Below, in pieces: positions 52,808 to 64,000 of a stretch of DNA of 64,000 nt (within the stretch, counting starts at the first letter, position 1; every line of letters starts with the position of its first letter). The DNA comes from Cordylochernes scorpioides (Eukaryota > Arthropoda > Arachnida > Pseudoscorpiones > Chernetidae): NCBI GenBank assembly GCA_030710605.1, contig CP092868.1:33494685-33558684 (forward strand), written 5' to 3'. The position numbers and the translations under genes are program-made. The notes beneath the pieces are model-generated. The model did no database searches and was not told the DNA's origin. It saw only the letters and a program-made list of their open reading frames with translations.

Positions 52808-53143
52808 GACTCTAGCTGTCATTGTGGCAACGAATTCCAGGACTCGAGACACCTACTGCTGGAATGCCCACTCTTCTTTACCGCTAGACAACAGACAGTA
52901 AATAATGTTGTAGATCTATATCAATTTGTAAATAGCAGAGAGAATTATCATAGATTTAACTATTTTTGTAAATATATTTATGATTATCTTTCTAACCTGA
53001 AAGGTTCAGGTTACTAATATATATTATTGTTTCTCTTTTTTTTTATTTTAATTACTTTTTCTTGTATAAAATGTAAATCGACGCTATTATCCCTAACCGG
53101 GATATCGCGTTTTGTGTGTTGAAATAAATAAATAAATAAAAAG
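52808..53143 (+). mobile_element. 5'-truncated LINE insertion with 9-bp TSD
   Basis: The duplication TGTATTAAA lies at 52799-52807 and 53144-53152. The element opens in frame and encodes about 69 residues, DSSCHCGNEFQDSRHLLLEC then PLFFTARQQ, to TAA at 53015-53017. The C-x-C...H...C arrangement is the LINE C-terminal motif, close to the fragment at 11104-11750. The 3' UTR ends CGGGATATCGCGTTTTGTG and then (AAAT)n. Confidence 0.88.
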
Positions 53144-53152
53144 TGTATTAAA

Positions 53153-54154
53153 ATCTCTCTAATTTATAAAGTAATTCCATATAAAAATATTTTTAATGGG
53201 AGGTACGACAACAAAATTAAAAAAAAAATATTTTGTCAAAATTTCATTTACAATAATTAGAATGATATTTATTTGCGTTTTCTCTATTTTTTTCTATAAT
53301 ATCTTTGAGAGCTAACTACATTAAAATTACACTAAATGGAAATTGTTTTCTTTCCCAAATAATACAAGAAAGAGAATAAACATTAAGAAAAATACGTATA
53401 AAATATTCATAAAATGCGGATTTATTGCCCACTAATGTAAAAAAAAGGATACTATAAAAATAAGCCATAATTTTTATTTAATATCGCCTCATTAAATCTC
53501 ATAATTTAAAAATTAATTTTAGGTTTTAGTTGATGTTCATTAAATTTTTTAATTTATTTATTTAATCTGATTTTTTTTTGTTTCTAACATTTGGAAATGT
53601 TCCCAGTATTTATATGGAAATTTAGATTCAAATTACATTTTTCTGGTTGCCAAAAAAAAAATCATTATTTTAAAATAAGAAAATATTCTATGATTGAAAA
53701 AATTGCATTAATTTATATTTGACTGAAGGACCAGCGAGCGTATTTTGTGTAAATTTAAAAACTTATCGAATTTTGTTTCCATTCAAGTAATTAGGTTTAA
53801 TAAGTGTTAGAAAATAGAGTAAATGTGTGTTGTATATTTATAAATATGAGAAAGTAAAATATTTATTTTTCATTTATATGTATTTCAATAAATAGTTTGT
53901 CTTTGAAATGCGAAATCATTGAATAACTAATTTGATTAAAAACATAATTTGTAATCAGTTTTATTTTTACTATCTTTAGTTATCTTTGTTTACTATAACT
54001 CTTTTAATTTGTTTCTGAAAGTACATTTTGATACTGTGAGCATGGTTTAAAGTTCTTTGTTCGTTGTACTTGAAACACTGATATGATTTATAAGTTTTAC
54101 TTCTCATGTGGGTTTTCCCTGGGTTCATACTCTGTATATGTGACTACAGAATTG
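53153..54154. other. AT-rich stretch, nothing identified
   Basis: No gene, repeat array or RNA is supported. Confidence 0.45.
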
Positions 54155-55097
54155 TACTCCATACGGTTACATTCACGGCTCGTACTCCATACGGTTATAT
54201 TCATAGCTCGTACTCCATACGGTTACATTCATGGCTCGTACTCCATACGGTTACATTCACGGCTCGTACTCCATACGGTTACATTCACGGCTCGTACTCC
54301 ATACGGTTACATTCACGGCTCGTACTCCATACGGTTACATTCACGGCTCGTACTCCATACGGTTACATTCACGGCTCGTACTCCATACGGTTATATTCAC
54401 GGCTCGTACTCCATACGGTTATATTCATAACTCGTACTCCATACGGTTACATTCACGGCTCGTACTCCATACGGTTACATTCACGGCTCGTACTCCATAC
54501 GGTTATATTCATAACTCGTACTCCATACGGTTACATTCATGGCTCGTACTCCATACGGTTACATTCACGGCCCGTACTCCACACGGTTACATTCACGGCT
54601 CGTACTCCATACGGTTACATTCACGGCTCGTACTCCATACGGTTACATTCACGGCTCGTACTCCATACGGTTACATTCACGGCTCGTACTCCATACGGTT
54701 ACATTCACGGCTCGTACTCCATACGGTTACATTCATGGCTCGTACTCCATACGGTTACATTCACGGCTCGTACTCCATACGGTTACATTCACGGCTCGTA
54801 CTCCATACGGTTACATTCATGGCTCATACTCCATACGGTTACATTCACGGCCCGTACTCCACACGGTTACATTCATGGCTCGTACTCCATACGGTTACAT
54901 TCACGGCTCGTACTCCACACGGTTACATTCACGGCTCGTACTCTATACGGTTACATTCACGGCTCGTACTCCATACGGTTACATTCATGGCTCGTACTCC
55001 ATACGGTTACATTCATGGCTCGTACTCAATACGGTTAGATTCACGGCTCGTACTCCATACGGTTACATTCATGGCTCGTACTCCATACGGTTATATT
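54155..55097 (+). repeat. 28-bp minisatellite, about 33 copies
   Basis: The unit is TACTCCATACGGTTACATTC followed by ACGGCTCG. Because 28 is not a multiple of 3, all three plus frames read through with the same 28-residue period, producing open frames of up to 310 codons that are not evidence of a gene. Many of the variant sites are CpG changes (ACGG to ATGG, CTCG to CTCA). Confidence 0.95.
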
Positions 55098-55685
55098 AAT
55101 TTACATTAAAAGTCATTTTTTTTAAATTAACATTTAGTTGTTATTTTGTCCGGTAGATGGCAGTAACAAATTCGTGATGTTCAATTATATATCAAAAGAT
55201 TTCTTTATATCATCATATTCTTTTTTAATATTTTCTCTCTATTAGAAATATATTTTCAATTTTCCCCCATATTTAAATATTAATTCTAATAAGTGAAAAG
55301 AAAAAATCAAAGAGAATATTAATAATACAAATGTCAAAGTGTCAAATCCCTAAGACAAAAAAAAAACGAAAAAGAAAATATTGAAAAAATTCTGAAAAAA
55401 AAATTTCAGATGCCCTTTAGGCACAAAACCAGATATTATTATTTAATAACAAATGTATGGTAAAAAATGGTTTTCAGACTTTTAATATCGAATGGAAAGG
55501 CAGCTTTTTTTGTTTAATTTTAGAAAACCTTTTACTTAACTAATTGGTGAAAACATGAAGCTTGGGGCTCTCTGTTATTACGCTCTTTTAAATTATATTT
55601 TGCAAAATGTATATTACACTAATTAGAGTGGGAGTTCATTAAATTTCGCATTTTTGGTGTTTTAATTATCGTGTTTTAGTGTGAT
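55098..55685. other. AT-rich spacer between two arrays
   Basis: Nothing can be supported here. Confidence 0.4.
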
Positions 55686-56206
55686 AAACAAAGGGCTATA
55701 TTGATTGTTATGTTAGTTTTCATTTAAACAAAGGGCTACATTGATTGTGTGTGTGTTGTGTTATGTTAGATTTTATTCAAACAAACGGCTACATTGATTG
55801 TTATGTTAGTTTTCATTTAAACAAAAAGCTACCTTGATTGTTATGTTAGCTTTCATTTAAACAAAAAGCTACCTTGATTGTTATGTTAGTTTTAATTTAA
55901 ACAGAGGGCTACAGTGATTGTTATGTTACCTTTCATTTAAACAAAAAGCTACCTTGATTGTTATGTTAGCTTTCATTTAAACAAAGGGCTACAGTGATTG
56001 TTATGTTAGTTTTCATTTAAACAAAGGGCTACCTTGATTGTTATGTTAGTTTTCATTTAAACAAAGGTCTACAATGATTGTTATGTTAGTTTTCATTTAA
56101 ACAAAGGTCTACATTGAATGTTATGTTAGCCTTCATTTAAACAAAGGGCTACATTGATTGTTATGTTGGTTTTAATTTAAACAAAGGGCTACATTGATTT
56201 TTATGT
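55686..56206 (+). repeat. 40-bp minisatellite, about 12-13 copies
   Basis: The unit is TTATGTTAGTTTTCATTTAA followed by ACAAAGGGCTACATTGATTG, in exact 40-bp register from about 55760. It ends at a TCAATCTCAATCTCTCTC tract that also follows similar words at 200-230 and 60610-60640. Confidence 0.92.
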
Positions 56207-56350
56207 CAATCTCAATCTCTCTCTATGGTAGAATAATTTATAATAAATTCATATATACAACAAATATTGAACATAACAAAATATTTTAAAACTTAATTCT
56301 GTTGACGGTATGTGGCGCTGAGTTTGTTGTTGACACACGTTAAATATGTT

Positions 56351-56400
56351 ATAACACCTTGATAAAGGTTGGCGTTCAGCCAGCTGAAATATTGGTAGAA
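56351..56400 (+). ncRNA. Variant hammerhead-like motif (PLE terminus)
   Basis: ACC, TTGATAA, hairpin GGTTGGC/GCCAGCT, GAAA, TATT, GGT. ACC and GGT can pair as stem I. Positions 3 and 8 are U and A in place of C and G. It is followed by AATAAATGATATTTTGATCC and TATGACTTTTTAATTA, as in the reverse of 3870-3935. Confidence 0.5.
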
Positions 56401-56509
56401 TAAATGATATTTTGATCCAATATATGACTTTTTAATTAAATATTTATATATTATTATTATTATATATTATATTTTATATTATATAAATATATTATTATTA
56501 TACAAATAG

Positions 56510-57300
56510 GACACGATATTCCAGCTTGGAATATTTGCGCCTAAATACATTTTAGCAACTTATATACAATTCAATAAACAAGACTAAAACAAAACTGAAA
56601 GGTTGGTTTTCCCAAACAGAAAAGAAAGTCTGAAATGAATCTACAAAAATTATTGAATTTTACATAGGTGTCTATTAAATTTATATAAAGTAAAAATTAT
56701 ATATAAAATTTCTTTCTTCTTCTTTTCTCAATCCTTTTTTTTTTGTAACTCTCAGGAGAATCTGTATATATATGTCTAAAGGTATTTTTGAGAGTATTGA
56801 TAAAGTAAGAATCAGGGAGGGTTATGTATATAAGGATAGGTTATAACAGATAGAGATTGTAAACACCTTAGCTTGATAACACCGTATATTCTTGGATGGA
56901 GTGGGTTTACAACCTTAATGACCCGCTGGGGAAATTATTCTTGTATCATAATAAATGTTGTTGTTGGTACTTGAGCTTATCTACGATTTACATTCTGCTG
57001 GTAAACTCTTGGTTTCTCTATTGACTGAATGATTAGGAAGATAAGAGTATATTCCGTATCAAGAGGCATGCATTCAAATATATAATGTTCTAATTCATTT
57101 TCGGTTCTATTTTTGTATAGTTGGCAATACAAGTCTTCTGTCTTTTGATATTTTATATGGTCTTCTCGATATAAAACAAATAGAATTCTCAATTGTGCAA
57201 TGAGGCGTTTAGTCGACGATAAGAGTATATTCATGTTGGAGAATCTGTTGAAATATTGCACAGAGTAATAATGGCTATAGATGAGAGCTCATGTTTGAAA
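56510..57300 (-). pseudogene. 5'-truncated LINE C-terminus and 3' UTR
   Basis: The minus-strand frame at 56977-57261 (open further upstream) contains LIAQLRILFVLYREDHIKYQ and CQLYKNRTENELEHYIFECM: a Cys...His...Cys tail like other LINE ends here, with Tyr where the second Cys is usual. Downstream 450 bp end with GGCGCAAATATTCCAAGC and a TAATAATA-rich tail. No TSD was resolved. Confidence 0.5.
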
Positions 57301-58430
57301 AGGAACTTGTATATAATAATTGTTGTTTTTGTTGTTTTCACGTAAAATATATACAAAGATTTGTTTTGTATAATTGCTATTAATAATAAATAATATGTAA
57401 AGTTAAATTGGTTACGTCCTTCTTACTTACTTTAATTACATAATAATATCTCTCGACAGTTCTTAGCCCCATCTAGATGCTCTTCCTTCACTATTGAGAC
57501 AATCCTGTGTAGGTGGCAAACCATTGTATAAATGCTAAATTGACGACTATTTAGATCAACTTTAACTTTTTTTTTATTTAAAACAGATTTTATTACGTTA
57601 TATTTTTAAAATCATCATTTATTTGCCTAGCTTGCTTGCTGGATATTCTCTAGCTGTAGATAGTTTGGTTGGTTTGTTAATATTTGTCGATTAGTCGTGG
57701 TGACGTCATCAATAAATACTTTCACATCTTAAGATATTCCAATACTTGATTCATCAGCTACAATATGTTTTTGAAAATTAAGCAATCCATATATTCAATT
57801 ATTTAAAAATGCTTATTTTGGATCATATATTTTTTATTTTCCAATATTTCGTATGAAAACTGGCCAAACTTCTTCGGGGAACAAGATTGTTTTGAGATGC
57901 TCGCGTATCAATTCACGAGCATGTACAACTGCTGTAAAATTTAAAATATTTCAATATAATCTTTAACTTTATTAACCTTCTATAACGCGATATCCCAAAT
58001 TCAGGGATATTTGAGTCAATACATTTATAACATCATATCAAATTGGCTATATACAAGGAGAATTTTAGATGACTGTTGGATTGTATAAGGTAACAAAATT
58101 ACTTCTTCAATATATTTTCCCCTTTTTTATGAATATTGGTGAGATTTCTAGTCTTCAGCCTCTTTTTCGAACATAAAAAAACGTTCTTAAAACAAGATTA
58201 CATACCACCCATAAGAGCTCCATCTATTATTTCTTTTTGTGGTGAATCTGTATAAGACCGCTGGTCTTAATAAAGCTTTGTGTGTGAGAACATACCACTT
58301 GGAAATGGAAACTTGTTTGTTTAGCTCAATCTCCTTTTTTTTTGTTTTTATATTTGCTTTATAAAAGAATCTTAAAAATTGAAAGGTCAATAACATATAT
58401 TCATAATAAAGATACATATTTTCAGAAGTA
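57301..58430. other. AT-rich DNA with relics only
   Basis: At 57841-57883 (minus) a hammerhead-like relic reads CCGAAGA, a weak hairpin, GAAATATT and GG. At 57979-58020 a LINE-type tail has ACGCGATATCCC and GGGATATTTGAG. At 58255-58300 and again at 58950-58985 a GTCTTAATAAAGCTTTTGTG-type end with a TG-rich tail appears. No gene is supported. Confidence 0.4.
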
Positions 58431-58757
58431 TTATTGTTATAAAAGAGCTCTTGCATTATTAAAACTCAATTTTTATAATGTAAGGGAGATAGGATATAGT
58501 TAAAGAAGAATCATAATACGATTTGATTAAAAATTAAATAAAATAATTATTAAAAAAGGGCTTGAATTTGAGAATAATTATTAAAGAAAATTAAATATGG
58601 AAATTTTAATAAACTAGTATATACAATAATGGAGACAAAATTTAAGGAAATGGAAAGTCTTTGTTAAAAGCTCGTCAACGAGTTTTACAACACTAAATAG
58701 AGAGAGGCAATAGAAGGTAGACGCTATGTAAATTTTCTATGAAAGATATGTAAATAG
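58431..58757 (+). repeat. Local direct duplication, copy 1
   Basis: Matches 59946-60262: TGTAAGGGAGATAGGATATA, AAAGAAGAATCATAATACG, GAAAGTCTTTGTTAAAAGCT, CAATAGAAGGTAGACGCTAT. Differences are substitutions and small indels. The spacer between copies is about 1.2 kb. Confidence 0.85.
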
Positions 58758-59945
58758 AGGTCTAATGTAAAATGTACATAGAGAGTCTGCCTTTTATTAT
58801 ATCCTTTTAGCGTAGTAAGGAAAGTTGAAAAGCTTTTTATCCTCGAAAGTTTTTCTATATATAAATTTCATTCATATCATTGAATGTGATTGGGTTTTGT
58901 CTTTTTAAAAATTCTTTTCATTTGCAGACTCCGTGGTAATTTCATGTATCAGACTATATGTCTTAATAAAGGCTTTTGTGTGTGTATGTTTATCCTTGAA
59001 AGATTTTCGCTAATTTTAATAAAAGGAAATTCATTTCTAGCACACATGAGTGGTATTATTGTAATAAATTTTTCCCATAGCAATTCATTTTTATATAAAA
59101 TTGAAAAAATAGTATAATATTGGATTATCAATTATATCAATTATTTTATTTCCAAAGCGCTATATCCCGCAAGAGATACTTGCGCCAAACAAGGAGAAAA
59201 GTTTATTTACATAAGTTATTTACATTATTCAACGCATGAAAACATTAGAGATCCAGATTTTGTAGAAAGTTTATAATCATTTATAATATTGGATTATAAA
59301 ATGATAATAGTTACTTTGTGCGAAATATTAAAATTGAAAAAAATAATATGGTCAATTTCGACAAATGAACACATAGTCAAATTGTAGTTTTTCTGAAAAA
59401 AAAAAAGAAAGTGATTTTTCTATTAAAAACTTTCGCCTTCAGAACACTTTGATAATATGAACTATAGATAAAAATTCACACAGTACCAAGTTCAAATCTA
59501 AATAAACTTTATTTCTATTTATCTTTGTTACCTTTCTGATTTTTTAAAGACAAAAATATTTTTAACTAAAAACAATCTATAGCGACACAAATCTAGATTC
59601 TTTAAAATTTCTTATAGAAAAAACACTGACTATTTTAAACAGATTTTTTAAAACCCGGTCAAACAAACTTAGTAAACTTCTAAACTTGAAAGAATTATAG
59701 ACAGAACATGGGACATTATTTTTTAGAGAAAAAAAAAAAGATAGAAAAGTAAAAGAATCGTCTCAAGAGACATCCAGAAAATTCTTTCAACAATTCGAAG
59801 TGAATGACAGTCTAAAGCCCAAAATATTTCTAGAAATTTCAGTGAATTGTCTACCAACACCATTCCTTTTCTATGTTTTAACACCTTTATATCAGACAAT
59901 ATTCTTATAGAAAAAAATGGAGGCTATTTCTCTCTATAAATATAA
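58758..59945. other. AT-rich spacer between the duplicated segments
   Basis: Contains a LINE-type tail at 59155-59200 (GCGCTATATCCCGC...GATACTTGCGCC). Nothing else is supported. Confidence 0.4.
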
Positions 59946-60262
59946 ATATTGTTATAAACAGAGCTCTTGCATATTATTAGAACTTAATTTTTATAATGTA
60001 AGGGAGATAGGATATAGTTAAAGAAGAATGATAATACGTTTTGATTAATAATTAAACAAAATAATTATTTAAAAAGGCTTAAATTTGAGAATAATTATTA
60101 AAGAAAATTAAATATGGAAAAATATTTTAATAAGATATGGAGACGAAACTTAAGAAAGTGGAAAGTCTTTGATAAAAGCTCATCAACGAGTTTTACAACG
60201 TTAAATAGAGACAATAGAAGGTAGACGCTATGTAAATTTTCCATAAAATATATGTAAATAGA
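59946..60262 (+). repeat. Local direct duplication, copy 2
   Basis: Second copy of 58431-58757 in the same orientation. It lies directly before the MITE at 60281. Confidence 0.85.
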
Positions 60263-60280
60263 TATATTTATAAATTATTA

Positions 60281-60500
60281 TATACCAATACCTCGTTTTG
60301 CGTCGTTTCGTTTTGCGTTTTTTTCGAAGTTGCGCTGTTTTGGATTCGAATCTTTAATTTGTTTTTGATTTTTTTTCCCTAAAATATGGCAACACCTTGG
60401 TTTTTGATTGCGCCTTCACATATTTTCACCTTGCGTCGTTTCAATTTGCGTCTTGTTTTTTTCGAACGTAACCCCGACGCAAAGCGAGGTATGGGTGTAT
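60281..60500. mobile_element. MITE with ACCTCGTTTTGCGTCG termini
   Basis: The left end TACCAATACCTCGTTTTGCG is matched in inverted form by CGACGCAAAGCGAGGTATGG and GTGTA at the right end. About 220 bp with no coding sequence. The right part is also present at 1-100, where the left part lies outside the window. Confidence 0.6.
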
Positions 60501-60984
60501 ATATATTTTTTACTCTATTTATCCATATATTTATCAATATAAAATCTTATTTATTCATATTTATGTATTTAACCTTATATAATCTTATATGGACTTTGAA
60601 ATAGAGTAGTTTCAATCTCAATCTCTCTCTCTCTCTTTTAATTATTCTATATTATGGAAAAGTATTTATATATTAAATTACTCTGCGTAAACTTCCCTCA
60701 TTGCTTATCTTATATTTCATAAATTTTAATTTGAAATTGTGCCTTAAATAAATAGCCATGTCATCTTGAAGTTTGTTTTTTCTAATTTTCTACGTTACAA
60801 TATATATATTTTATATTTAACCTTATATAACTTTATATAAACATCTCTCTCTCTCTCTTGAACTCTGTATATGAGGTCAATAAAATATTTTTAAATCTCA
60901 ATATCAATCTCTCTTGAACTCTTGCAGTCCATCGGTGGCGGAAACTCACCCGCGTTGGGCGCCACCAATGGCGACTTGTATATA

Positions 60985-61465
60985 TCTATATTAATAAAAT
61001 GCAAATTTCATAAGTGGTGTTCGCTAAAAACTTTCGTTACAATGCATCAATTTCGACCATATTTTCAACATTTATGTAAAACGAGATGGAGCAGGTTTTG
61101 CTTAACCTCAAAATATTTTTCCTAACTTTAAAATACATAACTTTGCTGTTATCGATTAAATACAAAAAAAATCAACAGAGTTAATTTTATTTATATATAA
61201 ATACAAAAAAAAAAAATCAGCAATTCATTCAACTCAATCTAAAAAAATATTCAAAACAAGCAATTTTAAGATAACACCATATGTAAAACAGTCGGCCAAG
61301 AAAACAACAACGATATTACATCTTTCTCACATATTCACACACAATCTTGATTAATAATTAAAACTAATCTTTAACATTGTTTATTATACTTCATAATATA
61401 TAATATTCGTTAGGCAAACTTTCACTCGGATAAAACCCGGGCGAAGCCGGGTACACATCCGCTAG
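60985..61465 (+). mobile_element. Non-autonomous Helitron, second family, with empty site
   Basis: It starts TCTATATTAATAAAATGC after an A and ends with a GC hairpin (CCCGGGC-GAA-GCCGGG, one bulge), ten bases, CTAG, then T. Copy A of the duplicated block (about 735-760) has the flanking DNA uninterrupted: the GCGCCACCAATG stretch runs straight into TATATATC and TTTATTAATT. That fixes both ends. No Rep/helicase is encoded. Confidence 0.82.
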
Positions 61466-61737
61466 TATGTATATATATGTATATTTATCAATTATTTTAT
61501 ATATTTATATCTATTTATTCATATATTTATCATTATATAATCATATTTATTCATATTTGTATTTGACCTTATATAATATTATATAGAACGACATTTGAAA
61601 AAATTATCCCGCATATGTTTCTTTTGAAGGAAAAACCGAAATTTATTTAAAGGAGAAATAACGATTATTTATAACCTTAGGGATGAGGTATGAAAGGAAG
61701 AATTGTGAAGAGTAATGATAAACGGAAAAATAAAGTG

Positions 61738-61809
61738 TCCAGGGATGGGAATCGAACTCACAGTGTTCCGCTTACCAGGCAGATGCCATGTCCAATAGGC
61801 TACCCTGGA
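61738..61809 (-). pseudogene. tRNA-like sequence with complete cloverleaf, Thr(GGU)-type
   Basis: Best preserved of the tRNA-like cores. The acceptor stem TCCAGGG/CCCTGGA is perfect, the anticodon stem TCTGC/GCGGA has loop CTGGTAA with U33 and GGU, and the T loop is TTCGATT. The D stem is short (GCC/GGC). It remains inside repeat DNA with no clear terminator, so I treat it as repeat-borne, but it could be a tRNA gene captured by the repeat. Confidence 0.6.
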
Positions 61810-61839
61810 CATATTTTTCCGTTTGTAAATATTATATAA

Positions 61840-62220
61840 AGTAATTTTTAATACAATATAATGCAGCCCATAAGTGTAGAACGACATTTGAAAATTATCC
61901 CGCATGTGTTTCTTTTGAACGAAAAACCGAAATTTATTTTAAGGAGAAATAGCGATTATTTCTATCCTTAGGGATGAAGTATGAAAGGATGAATTGTGAA
62001 GAGTAATGATAAACGGAAAAAAAATTACAGGGATGAGAATCGAACCCACAGTGTTCCGCTTACCGGGCAGATGCCATGTCCACTAGGCTACCTCATCCCT
62101 AAGGATAGAAACAATCGTTATTTCTTCTTAAAATAAATTACGATTTTTCGTTCAAAAGAAACATTTGCGGTAAAATTTTCAAATTTCGTTCTACAATCTT
62201 AAGCCGCATTATATTGTATT
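61840..62220. mobile_element. Foldback element with tRNA-like core, second copy
   Basis: Same structure as 1121-1500: long inverted arms with GTAGAACGA and ATAACGATTATTTC-type words around a tRNA-like core on the minus strand (about 62030-62092). Confidence 0.65.
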
Positions 62221-62491
62221 ATAAATAAAAAGATGTTGTTGTCCTATTTATTCCTTTTTTCATGATTCATACTCTCCAATAAAGCGAGTCATAATAGGGT
62301 TTGTTTAATTAGAAACACGTTTGTAAATATTTGTCCAAGACTTCATTTATTTTTCAACAACGGCGAGTGGTGTGTAGCTGCTGAAAGAAATATCTCAGAC
62401 ACAAATCCTCATTGAAAACTCTTTTAACCAAATTAAAGAAACCGAAATATATTTTTGTTGGTTTATATTCATATTGCTTATTGGTATGAAT

Positions 62492-62754
62492 CGGTTTTAC
62501 TCTTCATTGGAAAATGGGTGCCGTTGCCACGTTAGTCACCTTGGAAACGAACCAGAATTTGGTGGAGAAATTCTCATATACATATATCATATTCTCATAC
62601 CCAGCAATGGCCGCAGTCTTGCAGAAAATTGACATGGACCCAGAGCAGCAGCTTTATACACCCAAGATAGAGGACATTGCTGCTGCTGTGATAGAGATGC
62701 ATGGAGGCATCTGAGGCTCTTCATTAGACACGACAACAACAACAACAATATTAG
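62492..62754 (+). mobile_element. LINE 3' end, copy B of 1765-2017
   Basis: Flanked by TATGAAT at 62485-62491 and 62755-62761. The frame reads AVLQKIDMDPEQQLYTPK then IEDIAAAVIEMHGGI and a stop, and the CAA tail is longer than in copy A. Confidence 0.78.
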
Positions 62755-63059
62755 TATGAATGTTTTATTGTGTAGTATTTTCAATTGAAGAATAAAAATA
62801 CCAATAATCTTTTATTTTATAGAGTAATTTTCTTATAAAGTGTTTTATCATGTGAAAAATTCATTGAAAGGATTAAATATTTTTGTTAAAAGGTGTTTTT
62901 ATGTAAAATTTCATTATTTCTCTATTCAGAATTTTCATTTTATAGTTTGATTACCTTTTTAACATATTTACGCTATTTTTAAAAATCTCTATCTACATGG
63001 GAGTGTATATATATAGAAGATCGTGGTGTAAAGTAAGTGTAAATAGATTTGTGTTTGTT

Positions 63060-63430
63060 TCTCCTCCAGGCCATAAGTGTGAGAGGACCCCCAAATAAAA
63101 CTCGGGCGATGAATGAGAGGGTCATCCACCTATTGGACATCACCAGGGAAAGATCCTTCTTCTGATACTCTATTTTAGGGTCCTGAAAACATGTTCACCC
63201 TGATGTCTTTGGCGAGTGCTCAAGTGCATTTCTTCACTTTGATGTTTATGGTAGGGCGTGAGCGGTCGGCATGTTTATGAACTTGTCGCCTTCTCTGACG
63301 ACACCATCACACAGACAGACAAGCAACTTGTACACCCTTGCTGGACTGACTTGTACGTTCTCTGCCAGTCATTCAGATTGGGAATGTCACTTCCATCGTT
63401 TATCTGAACTCTGATGCCTAAGATTGATTC
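63060..63430. other. Conserved GC-richer segment, copy B
   Basis: Nearly the same as 3270-3665, with a few substitutions and one short deletion near the end. Nature unknown. Confidence 0.4.
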
Positions 63431-63519
63431 TCTCTTCAATCCTCTTTCTCTAACTTGGTCTTAAATCGAGACTATATACTTTATACATATATTATGTTAT
63501 GATGCATCAGCGCGCCATC

Positions 63520-63745
63520 TGTTATCAAAATTCGAAACTACTATAAACGCGTATGATTCTTTTTAAAAATAAAAAATAAGGGCAGTAGAAATTTTTTATT
63601 TTTAAAAAGAATCATACGCATCTATAATATTTTTCGAATTTTGACATCTATTATGTAATTAAAAAGATATATTGAATCTCTCTCAAAATATCATTTATTT
63701 TACCAATATTTCAGTTGGCCGAACGCCAACCTTTTTCAATGAGAA
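63520..63745. repeat. Palindrome and PLE-type hairpin, copy B
   Basis: Copy of 3736-3956. Its minus-strand hairpin (63700-63745) keeps GAAATATTGG after GGTTGGC/GGCCAAC, preceded by TTGAAAA, so it is less decayed than copy A. Confidence 0.5.
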
Positions 63746-64000
63746 TTACAACATATTTATGTTTGTCAATAACAATCTAATTTATGGATTGCTCTATTTT
63801 CAAAACATGGATTATATGTAAATAATATTCATAAATTAAAATATATTTAGATGGTTGTGTTTGGGTGAGTGAAAAGTGTCTTTTTTTTTATTCACCAAAA
63901 GATCTATTCTCGTAATTTAAGAAATATTGGTTGTGTGTTATTATATTCCCCCTTTAAACAATTCTTTAATATTTAAACTGTATATTTTAGGAAAATATCA

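Larger units (their letters stand above)
60416..64000 (+). repeat. Large duplicated block, copy B (truncated by window edge)
   Basis: Second copy of 1-4207. Relative to copy A it has a Helitron inserted at 60985-61465 and only about one degenerate 178-bp unit near 62800-62940. It contains the same MITE end, PBS-like motif (60949-60964), foldback element, LINE tail, conserved segment (63060-63430) and palindrome. Confidence 0.85.

Noticed and set aside
54106-55109. Open frames of up to 310 codons encoding a 28-residue repeat
   Set aside because: They follow from a 28-bp tandem repeat without stop codons in any plus frame; there is no promoter, domain or unique sequence.

Overview
The window is AT-rich, repeat-dominated nuclear DNA from an animal, most likely an arthropod and probably a spider or other arachnid. 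The basis is a set of 5'-truncated LINE 3' ends whose C-terminal Cys/His tails look like those common in spider genomes, a BEL/Pao retrotransposon, Penelope-like elements (PLEs), Helitrons and many minisatellites. There is no prokaryotic gene organisation. The only long credible coding sequence belongs to the BEL/Pao element. No host protein gene can be supported. The best host-like feature is a tRNA-Gly(GCC) sequence, and it sits inside a Helitron. A 100-N assembly gap lies at 12907-13006.

Layout. 1-4207 is one copy of a block that returns in direct orientation at 60416-64000, running off both window edges. It carries a foldback element with tRNA-like sequence, a LINE tail with target-site duplication (TSD), a 178-bp array (expanded only in the first copy) and a conserved unidentified segment. 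4208-13000 holds AT-rich DNA, a 122-bp minisatellite, a LINE C-terminal fragment (11104-11750, minus) and a foldback repeat. 13007-18330 holds a possible short ORF, nested tandem repeats (one built from a LINE tail), a minisatellite and a palindrome with hammerhead-ribozyme cores. 18463-19527 holds a Tc1/mariner-like element and a LINE insertion. 19900-25560 is almost continuous satellite DNA (84-, 35-, about 170- and 160-bp units) around a GC-rich island at 22766-23270.

25615-30505 holds a minus-strand Helitron carrying tRNA-Gly, a PLE built as an inverted repeat with a GIY-YIG remnant and hammerhead cores, a second PLE palindrome and a plus-strand Helitron. 30506-39519 is mostly AT-rich with a 158-bp array. 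39520-45881 is an almost intact BEL/Pao element with 472-bp LTRs in which I found no difference, a 5-bp TSD, and one in-frame stop in the integrase. 46690-48830 is a 47/45-bp array. 50360-53152 holds a truncated foldback element, the best-formed hammerhead, two LINE insertions with TSDs and several palindromes. 54155-56206 holds 28-bp and 40-bp arrays. 56500-60262 holds LINE remnants and a local duplication, and 60281 onward is the second copy of the opening block, with a Helitron whose empty site is visible in the first copy.

The most interesting pattern is the number of hammerhead-ribozyme-like cores tied to PLE termini. One subfamily replaces the essential C3-G8 pair by U3-A8 in several copies. 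Other points are the Helitron with tRNA-Gly, the tRNA-like core of the foldback element, a consensus NRF-1 palindrome in the BEL LTR, and three insertions with in-window proof (TSD plus empty site).
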